NCBI GenBank assembly: GCA_050699875.1 | Contig: JBOHFX010000002.1 | Span: 1-64,000, forward strand | Length of the DNA stretch: 64,000 nt | DNA from: GCA-003244245 sp050699875 | GTDB taxonomy: Bacteria > Actinomycetota > Actinomycetes > Mycobacteriales > Pseudonocardiaceae | Direction of reading: 5' to 3' | Part shown: positions 27,330-34,753 of the stretch, piece after piece | Layout: every line of letters begins with the position of its first letter | How positions within the stretch are numbered: position 1 is the first letter of the stretch | The notes under the pieces: model-generated | The model's database searches: none | What the model saw: only the letters and a program-made list of their open reading frames with translations | Told to the model about the DNA's origin: nothing | Made by a program: the position numbers and the translations under genes

Positions 27330-29419
27330 AAGCCATCGGCATCGACCTCGGTACGACGAACTCGGTCGCCGCCTACTGCGAACCTGGACAGACGCTGGCC
27401 AGGGTCCTGGAGAACAGCCAGAGCAAGCGTTGGACGCCATCAGCCGTCTCGATGGCGGGCGACGAGGTGATCGTCGGCGAGTACGCGTTGAACAACGCTC
27501 TGGGGGCACCTGAGGACACCATCCTCTCGGTCAAGCGCCTCATGGGGCGCGACTTCGATGATCCCGAGATCGAGAAGGTGCGGGAACGGGTCAATTACCA
27601 GCTGGCCGCCGGTTCTGACGGTGACCCGCGGGTCCATGTGCTGCTGCGCGGCGAGGCCCACACACCGGCAGACGTCTCGGCCATGATCCTCCGCAAGATC
27701 AAAAAAGACGCCACCCGCAAGTTGGGTGAAGAAGTGACTCATGCGGTGATCACCGTCCCGGCCTACTTCAAAGAAGGCCAGCGCGCTGCGACTCGGGATG
27801 CTGGGGAGAAGGCCGGGCTGAAGGTCCGACGAATCCTTGACGAGCCGACCGCGGCGGCCATCGCATTCGGCGTCGAGGTGCCAAACCCCGACAAGCACCG
27901 GATCCTCGTCTTCGACCTGGGTGGCGGGACCTTCGACGTCTCCATCCTCCAGATGGTGCAGCCCAAGTCCGGCCAGCCTCGGTTCGTCGTCCTCGATTAC
28001 CTGGGTGATAACTGGTTGGGCGGTGACGACTTCGACTACGCGATCGTCGACCGGATCATTGCCTGGATAAAGGAGCATTACGGGGGTGACCCAGCTGGGG
28101 ATCTGCGCTTCCGACTGCTTGCCAAGCAAGCAGCTGAGCAGGCGAAATGCCAGCTCAGCGAGCAGAGCACGGCGACGATCACGATCCCGGCGGCCACCGA
28201 CATCCGAGGCTTGAAGATCGATGTCGACGACCTCACGATCACCCGGGCGGAGTTCGAGGATGTGATCGAGAGCTCGGTCGCCAGAGCCATCGACCTTGCC
28301 AACGAGGCCTTGCGCAAGCAGCAGCTGGTTCCGGACGACATCTCCGACGTGCTGCTGGTGGGAGGGTCCACGATGACCCCCCTTGTCTACGAGCGCGTCG
28401 AAGGCATATTCGCGGGGAAGGTACGGCGCACGGTCAACCCGATGGAGTGCGTCGCGCTCGGCGCCGCAGTTCTCGCCGCCGGCACTACCGGTGTCGAGTG
28501 CCCGAATCCGGACTGCCGGGCCGTCAACGACGAGACCACCGAGAAATGCAAGTGTGGCGCAGACCTGGCCACCGCCCGCACCGTTGGCAACGTCAAGGTC
28601 GATGACGTGACGGGAATGGCGCTCGGCATCAGAGCCGTCAAGGGAGCCGACGCCGACGTCTTCGTGCCGATCATCCCCAGCGGGACGCCCTACCCCCTCT
28701 CCACACCGAAGAAGGAGCAGTTCCAGGCCACCGATCGAAGGATCAAGGTGCCGGTGTTCGAGGGCAACGAGCCGGTGGCCAGCCGGAACAGCGAGCAGGG
28801 TGTGATCGAATGCGAGCTCCCGGAACATTTCGACGCGAACTCGCCGGTCGAGGTAAGCCTCAATTTCGACCGTAACCGCATCATCACGGTTACCGTCTCG
28901 GTGCCGGGAAGTGAGTTCTTCCGCACCGCACCACTACGCCACGGCCAACCCCGGACCAGGCCTGCCGCCGGTGAGAAGGACGGTGGCCGGCGCTCTCCGG
29001 AAGACGAGCTGGCGGACACGATCGAGTTCGCCCAACGCTTCCTCGACGCATACGAGTCCTACATGGAGCCTGAGCAGGCACGCAAGCTCAGGGGCGACAT
29101 CGACACCGGTTGGCGTGACTCCGGTAGACCCCGGATAGCTCAATTGATCATGAATGACATCTTTTCCTGCGAGGTGGCCATCCGGCTGTGCTCCGCTGAC
29201 CGAGCGAGGGAGGGAGCCACTGTCGAAGAGACCAGAAGGATCCAGGGGGCCGTCGCAGTCGTCCAGCAGGCGTGGGCCCGGGGCGACCGCGCCGAGGCCA
29301 CCGAGAAGAGCAAAGCTCTCAATGCGATCGTGAAGAAGATTCTGGAGCGCCGTCAGGGCGTGGCCGAGGTCCCCGACCGTGACTTTGACGGCCTGCTCGC
29401 GGTGCCCAACCGTGACTAA
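27326..29419 (+). CDS. Hsp70 chaperone with interdomain zinc ribbon
   Basis: A 697-residue DnaK-like protein. The actin-fold ATPase is intact: IGIDLGTTNS (4-13), VFDLGGGTFD (195-204) and LLVGGSTMTP (343-352). Where canonical DnaK has the short DLLLLDVTPLSLG linker region, this protein first carries a four-Cys knuckle (Cys392, 397, 408, 410; CPNPDC and CKCG) before VDDVTGMALGIRAVKG and a beta substrate-binding domain, then a helical lid. The knuckle between the domains is unusual and could sense zinc or redox state or bind a partner. It is encoded directly after its GrpE-like factor. Confidence 0.9.
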   Translation: MKAIGIDLGTTNSVAAYCEPGQTLARVLENSQSKRWTPSAVSMAGDEVIVGEYALNNALGAPEDTILSVKRLMGRDFDDPEIEKVRERVNYQLAAGSDGDPRVHVLLRGEAHTPADVSAMILRKIKKDATRKLGEEVTHAVITVPAYFKEGQRAATRDAGEKAGLKVRRILDEPTAAAIAFGVEVPNPDKHRILVFDLGGGTFDVSILQMVQPKSGQPRFVVLDYLGDNWLGGDDFDYAIVDRIIAWIKEHYGGDPAGDLRFRLLAKQAAEQAKCQLSEQSTATITIPAATDIRGLKIDVDDLTITRAEFEDVIESSVARAIDLANEALRKQQLVPDDISDVLLVGGSTMTPLVYERVEGIFAGKVRRTVNPMECVALGAAVLAAGTTGVECPNPDCRAVNDETTEKCKCGADLATARTVGNVKVDDVTGMALGIRAVKGADADVFVPIIPSGTPYPLSTPKKEQFQATDRRIKVPVFEGNEPVASRNSEQGVIECELPEHFDANSPVEVSLNFDRNRIITVTVSVPGSEFFRTAPLRHGQPRTRPAAGEKDGGRRSPEDELADTIEFAQRFLDAYESYMEPEQARKLRGDIDTGWRDSGRPRIAQLIMNDIFSCEVAIRLCSADRAREGATVEETRRIQGAVAVVQQAWARGDRAEATEKSKALNAIVKKILERRQGVAEVPDRDFDGLLAVPNRD

Positions 29420-29431
29420 GTAGGGCAGCTG

Positions 29432-31195
29432 ATGAAACCGCTTCACATTGGCATCGACCTCGGGAGCATGGGTCTGCGGGTGGCTTATGCCACCGATGGC
29501 TCCGAAGCGGTCAGCTTTGAGCACGGGCCCGTCGAGGAGGCCGGGTGGCTGTTCTGCGAACGCTCCCCGGCCAGCCGCTCAGGCGTGTCGTTTCCCAGCC
29601 TCAAGAGCAGGCTCGGAGCCTCTGCTCAGCTCAGCTACGACGATGGCTCGCCAGCACCATCACAGACGCTGACCAAGGCTCTGTCCCAAGCCAAGCGCAG
29701 CGTCGAGGAGCAAACTGGCCGGCCAGTGGCCCAGGCGGTTATCTGCGTGCCGGCCCTCTACCCGACCTCGCAACGGGAAGCTCTGCACGACGCGGCGCTC
29801 GCGGCGCGATTCACCGCCGCACACCTGATCAACGACTCGGTCGGCGCGGTGACTGCGCACACCACCGGCCGACCCTCGCCCGCGACCGTGCTCGTCTTCG
29901 GCGCCGGGTATCACGGCTTTGAGCTTGGCCTGACCCGGGTGGTGAAGGGCCACGTCCGTGTCCTGGCCTACGAGGGCGGCGGCATGGCAGGTGCCGATCT
30001 CGACCAGCTCGTGCTGGAAAGCCTCCTTCACACGATCCGCGCCAGCGGCTGGGTGCTGAGCGAGGGCCAGTGGGAGGAGGCCCGGTGGATGTCCGTCCGA
30101 GCCGCCGCTCAGACTGTCAAGGAGCGGCTCGGAGCCACCGAGCTGGCCGAGTTCCCTTTGGGCATCGTCCGCCGATCCGGGGGGGTGCTGCAGGTCAATT
30201 TCCGGCGGCAAGACTTCGAGGAGGTCGTCCGGGACGCGTTCCTGCCCGCGATCCGCCTGATCGAGGATCTCCTGCAGAAGGCGGGTATGTCGCGAACGGA
30301 GCTCGATGCTGTCGTGCTCACCGGGGGCACCACCCGCATTCCGGCGCTGCGGTCCCTGCTCGCCGAGGCGGTAGGTAACGCGCCGGTCGTGGCGCCACCG
30401 CCCACATCACTCGCTGTGGGCGCGGCCCTGCATGCGGCCGGACTGGGCTCCGAGCCGGGACCGGTGCGGTTCGAAGCCGAACGAGTCGTCGACACCCGCG
30501 AGGCAAAGTTGCCCGCCGCCGACGGCGTTGCGCTCCGGGCAACGGTGTCTCTCACCGAAGGTGCTCCGGCCAGCGCCGCGTTCCCGGCTCCGGCGACGCT
30601 GACAGTCGATCAGGTGACGAACACGCCCGGGCTGCTCGCGCCGGGTTCTCTCCAGCGGCGAATCAGCCAACTGGTCAAAGATGGCGAGGCCGAGCGGGCC
30701 AGAGACGAGCTGAATGAACTGATCCGCGAAGCGCAGGCCGTACTCGACGACCTCCCCGATTCGCACCGGCAGGCCACCTTAGGCCCTACCTCCCCCGCCT
30801 ATCGTTCGCAACTCGCCCTGACCAAAGCGCGCGCCTGCCTTGAGCGGCGCCAGTTCGCCCTAGCGGTCTCCGAGTCCCACTACGCCTGGAAGTTGGGGCC
30901 CGATGATCCCGACGTCCTCGATAAGATGATCGACATCCACTGTGCGGCGGCCACCGCGAACAGCGAGCCGGAACAGTACGAAGACGCCATCCGTTGGCTT
31001 CGGTGCGCCCTCGGCCATGACGAGAGCAACGCCCGGACCCGGTCCCTGCTCGCCGAGCGGCACTACCTCCAGGCCCAGGAACTCCACCTCCGCGGCCAGA
31101 CGAAAAGAGCACTCCAGGTTATTGACGAGTGCCTCCGTTGGAGCCCCGACCATCCCGAAGCCGTCGAGCTCCAACAGTCCCTGGTCTCCGGGTAA
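29432..31195 (+). CDS. Hsp70-like ATPase domain fused to TPR region
   Basis: A 587-residue protein. The first 345 residues are an Hsp70-type actin fold with phosphate-1 loop IGIDLGSMGLRVA (6-18) and an intact adenosine motif VVLTGGTTRIP (about 297-307). The phosphate-2 loop is altered to VLVFGAGYHGFE instead of DLGGGT, so hydrolysis may be weak or lost. No beta substrate-binding domain follows; instead, after a short linker, residues from about 400 to the end form helical TPR-like pairs. It may be a regulatory or pseudo-Hsp70 subunit pairing with the preceding chaperone. Confidence 0.82.
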   Translation: MKPLHIGIDLGSMGLRVAYATDGSEAVSFEHGPVEEAGWLFCERSPASRSGVSFPSLKSRLGASAQLSYDDGSPAPSQTLTKALSQAKRSVEEQTGRPVAQAVICVPALYPTSQREALHDAALAARFTAAHLINDSVGAVTAHTTGRPSPATVLVFGAGYHGFELGLTRVVKGHVRVLAYEGGGMAGADLDQLVLESLLHTIRASGWVLSEGQWEEARWMSVRAAAQTVKERLGATELAEFPLGIVRRSGGVLQVNFRRQDFEEVVRDAFLPAIRLIEDLLQKAGMSRTELDAVVLTGGTTRIPALRSLLAEAVGNAPVVAPPPTSLAVGAALHAAGLGSEPGPVRFEAERVVDTREAKLPAADGVALRATVSLTEGAPASAAFPAPATLTVDQVTNTPGLLAPGSLQRRISQLVKDGEAERARDELNELIREAQAVLDDLPDSHRQATLGPTSPAYRSQLALTKARACLERRQFALAVSESHYAWKLGPDDPDVLDKMIDIHCAAATANSEPEQYEDAIRWLRCALGHDESNARTRSLLAERHYLQAQELHLRGQTKRALQVIDECLRWSPDHPEAVELQQSLVSG

Positions 31196-31228
31196 GCAAC
31201 CGAAACGGGGAGGTGGAGCGGTTTCACG

Positions 31229-34200
31229 ATGGACCCCAGGGAGCTATTTCTCAACCATTACGCTTTTCTCGTCGGAATCGACGAGTACGACCACTTCCCT
31301 AACCTCCGGGGCGCGCACTCCGACGCGACAACCCTCCGAGAGACGCTCCGCTGGATAGGATACCCCGATCGTAACCTTTGGCTGGTTCCGGCGGCGAGAA
31401 CTTCTTTAGCTGATCTTAATGATCAGATCGATGCTTTCCTAGAATCGACTAGACGAAGTCGAGGGTCGGGACACAACCCAGATATCGTCGTGTTTTGGGC
31501 AGGTCACGGCGTTCCGGGTGACGACGGCGGCTTTTTGATCGCTCGAAACACGAGGAACGATTCGTTGGACTGGCGTGGCTGTGCCCTCTCCCTGGAGCGG
31601 CTTGCAGAAAAGTTTAAGAGGCCTGATCCCGCCACCCTCACGATGTTCTTCGACGTCTGCCATTCAGTACGCTCGCGGCGAGACGACCGCAGGCGATCTC
31701 CGCGAGAACTCATTCTCGCTCGCATGCGTGACGCTGTGCTGGGTGACGCCGTGCGAACAACATTCGTGGGAGTCTCGACATTCGCCCATGAGATCTCAGT
31801 CTGGGACGATGCGCACGGAGGAATGGGAAGGACAGCCGGCATTTTGACTGATGTCCTGCAGCGCGCAGTGCGGGGGGAACGCCGCGACGATAAAGACCAC
31901 GAACCATCTCACAGTAATGATTGTATTATCACAGACGAAGATGTGCTGTATAAGCTGGAAGACGTGGTTCGCCGGAAAGCCGGAACAGCGGGTCTTTGCC
32001 AGCAGCTGTCGGTCCTCACCTATTACGAGGGCCCATCGAGGAAAGTCGGATTTGCGGTTAGAAGGTTCGCCGACACGAAGCTCGAGGAGTTGGAGCTTCC
32101 CGTGGAGGCAGACTGCATTGCAAGAATCGCCGTAGGCAAAGATGATACGCGCCTGGGGCACCTGACCAACTTCGGACGCGAGATGGTTGATCTCGTTGCA
32201 AGGTTGACCCGCCAGGAGGTCACGAAAAACAGCTTCTTGCAAAAAGAGCTCGAGTTGGCGTGCCAGAAGATTCTTGAATTACGGACTGATCCCCATCTTG
32301 GTTATTATGTCTATCTCCTGCTCCACTGTCGCCAAGAAGCGAAGCGTGATGATGGTGCCAAGAACGTTTTAGAAGAATGTTACAATTACCTCATTTCTGG
32401 AGGTTGCCCCGAAGACCTGGGAAGGTCACTACACGGTCCATACCGGGCGTTCGCGATCCGGCACGCGTTGCCTTGGTCGTGCGGTATTCCAGTTCTTGAC
32501 AACGGCAGAACAAGATACGCCCCGATCATTTACCATGGCGCGCCCCTAATCGGTGATGATGCACAAAGGACTTTCGTCACCACCGCCGCACTGCAGCGTG
32601 AAGCGGTGCTCGACGTCTGGCGAGCGGATGCCTCGAATCCGACAATTAGCGGTTGGCCTTTAGACAATCGCTGTCATCGAGTCAGCGGGAGATTCTCCAG
32701 AGTAATGCCGAAGGGTAAGCGCGTCTGGGTACGGATTGGTTTGGATGTGCAGGGCTGTGTGGAGAAATGTAAAGAAGACCACCCAGATGTGTCTGTGCCG
32801 ATGAAGATCATGTTGGGGCGAGACGGCAACTCTGACTGCGACTGGCGGGGCCACTGGCATCTCGATCTGGAAGCGCGTTGGCCAAGACTTCGTGGGGTTA
32901 GTGATTCAGAACCCTCCGGGCTAGCTGGGCTAAGGTCGCTTATGAACGAGTGCGTCCGATCTTTAGAGACATTATTGGCGGGCGAGGGTGCTCGGGAGGA
33001 GGCGTGGGAGGACGAGGTGGCCGTCCTCGTTAAGTGGCTCTACCGTGCCGATGTGATGATGCGCATGTTGGATGAGTCACGGCTTGAGCATATTGTACTA
33101 GAGTTGATCGCCGCCTGGCAAGATCAACCGGAACGAAGTGTTTTGCGGCTTTCCCGTGCGCTACGGCGTGCGATAGGCGTCGAACCTGACACTGAAGAGA
33201 ACAGCGCGAATAATCGGAGCGACTTAGGCGAGGCTGCCCTCGAGAAATACGAGCAGTGGCTGGCTGAACAGCCTCCGGAACTCTCAGATCCAGATGCTGT
33301 CAGAAGAGCAGAGCTGCAAGCTTGGCTTCTTCGAGCTGTGATGCGAAGGGAGTCGGCGGCAACGCGAGTCGTCGCGCTTGTAACGACGGCGGCCGGCGCG
33401 TTGCGCGTGGGGTTAGACCGGGTCCTGATGGCGGGGGCCTCGCCCGCGCCCGAACGGGCGATGCATTTGGTTGCAGAGCTGGCCAAGACCGCTGACTATC
33501 TCCTCCGAGATGAAAGCACCAACTTGCCTCCGGCGCAGTTAGCAACACTACGGAGGTGGGCGCAGCTCGCTGACCAAGCACGAGAAGGCGGTCGTTCCGA
33601 GAATCTCTTGAACGATTTCCTTGACCAAATGCGAGAGTCTATCGGACTAGGGGCATGGCTTCTAGCGACAAATTTCACCTTGCTTTTTGATAAGTCCCGA
33701 AATCTTTCTGAAGGTACCCGAAACGAGTTTGATGCCCTCGTAACCACCGTACGACTCCGTGGAGATCAGCGAGAAACTCGGGAGGCAGCTGAAGGTGTGT
33801 ACCAATGGCTGAGAAGGCTCCGGTGCGATCAAACTAATGAAGGGATCCTAGAAGAATGCTCTGGGATTCTTCTAGTATTTACTTCGTTGCTCTGGCCGGC
33901 CAGCAGGAGGACTGCATTGGCGATTCTCAGCACCGACGCCAGCTGGACTGCAGCGTTGACCGCGATCGCTGAGTTCGCGGATCCCGGCCAAACTAGCCTC
34001 ATGGATACGTTCCGGGCCAAGGCCGATGATACGCGAATTCTCTGGATAGCCATGCTAGATTCGCTGGTGGATTCGCTATCGAGAGAACTTCCTGATCTCG
34101 AGCAGGTCGAGCAGCCCGAACCTATCGAAAATTCGATCTCTCAGGCACATCCTAGAATCCATTACTACGCAGATGAATACTATGAACAAGCATTCCTTGC

Positions 34201-34231
34201 GGTTCCGCCGGGGGAACAGCTCGGGACTTGA
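31229..34231 (+). CDS. Caspase-like (peptidase C14) 1000-residue protein
   Basis: The N-terminal about 290 residues are a caspase/metacaspase-like domain: VGIDEYDHFPNLRGAHSDA, catalytic His93 in VVFWAGHG and Cys144 in FFDVCHS, with an acidic pocket typical of the fold. The remaining 700 residues are mostly helical without a recognised domain; about 395-560 includes a beta-rich segment. Base composition is markedly less GC-rich than all neighbours and the codons often end in A/T, which points to later acquisition. GGGGAGGTGGAG precedes the ATG. It is the last gene of operon A, 33 bases after the Hsp70/TPR gene. Role as death effector or executioner is inferred from the family. Confidence 0.88.
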   Translation: MDPRELFLNHYAFLVGIDEYDHFPNLRGAHSDATTLRETLRWIGYPDRNLWLVPAARTSLADLNDQIDAFLESTRRSRGSGHNPDIVVFWAGHGVPGDDGGFLIARNTRNDSLDWRGCALSLERLAEKFKRPDPATLTMFFDVCHSVRSRRDDRRRSPRELILARMRDAVLGDAVRTTFVGVSTFAHEISVWDDAHGGMGRTAGILTDVLQRAVRGERRDDKDHEPSHSNDCIITDEDVLYKLEDVVRRKAGTAGLCQQLSVLTYYEGPSRKVGFAVRRFADTKLEELELPVEADCIARIAVGKDDTRLGHLTNFGREMVDLVARLTRQEVTKNSFLQKELELACQKILELRTDPHLGYYVYLLLHCRQEAKRDDGAKNVLEECYNYLISGGCPEDLGRSLHGPYRAFAIRHALPWSCGIPVLDNGRTRYAPIIYHGAPLIGDDAQRTFVTTAALQREAVLDVWRADASNPTISGWPLDNRCHRVSGRFSRVMPKGKRVWVRIGLDVQGCVEKCKEDHPDVSVPMKIMLGRDGNSDCDWRGHWHLDLEARWPRLRGVSDSEPSGLAGLRSLMNECVRSLETLLAGEGAREEAWEDEVAVLVKWLYRADVMMRMLDESRLEHIVLELIAAWQDQPERSVLRLSRALRRAIGVEPDTEENSANNRSDLGEAALEKYEQWLAEQPPELSDPDAVRRAELQAWLLRAVMRRESAATRVVALVTTAAGALRVGLDRVLMAGASPAPERAMHLVAELAKTADYLLRDESTNLPPAQLATLRRWAQLADQAREGGRSENLLNDFLDQMRESIGLGAWLLATNFTLLFDKSRNLSEGTRNEFDALVTTVRLRGDQRETREAAEGVYQWLRRLRCDQTNEGILEECSGILLVFTSLLWPASRRTALAILSTDASWTAALTAIAEFADPGQTSLMDTFRAKADDTRILWIAMLDSLVDSLSRELPDLEQVEQPEPIENSISQAHPRIHYYADEYYEQAFLAVPPGEQLGT

Positions 34232-34289
34232 GCTCGCCAGTTGGGGACAATACACCCAGCAACGATCGATCCCGCACGAACCACCCGAA

Positions 34290-34742
34290 TTAACGATCTT
34301 TAATCGTCGGCGACGAGCGTCGCCGTTTGCGCGGGCGGGGCTGGCGGGAGTATCGGCCGAGAATCAGCTTGGCATCGGCGCGGTCGGGTGCCAGGCGAAG
34401 CGCCTCCTGGCACGCGGCTACCGCCAATTCACGCTGCTTGCCCTGACCACGGACCTTCCCATGTAGCACGAGGGCATCAACATCGTCGGGACGCAAGGCC
34501 AACGTCACGGCCAGGTGCTCAGCAGCCAGCCACCACTTTCGCTCGCGCGCGGCGGCAACCGCTTGGTTGAAGTAGGCATCAGCCATCTCGACGACCCGCA
34601 GGAGAGAAACCAGCCCGCCACCGCAGGAGCGGCAACGCTCGGACAGAACCATGAGTTGCACCCCGCACAGCGGGCAGGCGGGCAGCGGGCGCGCGACGGC
34701 GTCCGGCGCCTGCCGTGACTCGATCGTGGATTCGGCTGTCAT
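34290..34742 (-). CDS. Zinc-ribbon/TPR small protein, last gene of operon B
   Basis: A 150-residue protein with an N-terminal zinc ribbon (CPLC near residue 23, CRSC near 38) and two to three TPR helices (WWLAAEHLAVTLALRPDDVDAL, then AVAACQEALRLAPDRADAK), ending in a strongly basic tail (RQPRPRKRRR) that may bind nucleic acid or acidic lipids. A GTG at 34757 overlapping the upstream Hsp70 stop is an alternative start adding five residues. It converges on the caspase gene, with 58 bases between. Adaptor role is inferred. Confidence 0.75.
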   Translation of the reverse strand: MTAESTIESRQAPDAVARPLPACPLCGVQLMVLSERCRSCGGGLVSLLRVVEMADAYFNQAVAAARERKWWLAAEHLAVTLALRPDDVDALVLHGKVRGQGKQRELAVAACQEALRLAPDRADAKLILGRYSRQPRPRKRRRSSPTIKDR

Positions 34743-34753
34743 GTCATGGCCTT

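Noticed and set aside
34308..34325. CGGCGAC/GTCGCCG hairpin as terminator between the two operons
   Set aside because: The stem is perfect but lies inside the 3' coding end of the zinc-ribbon/TPR gene and has no proper T-run; could act weakly but is not supported.
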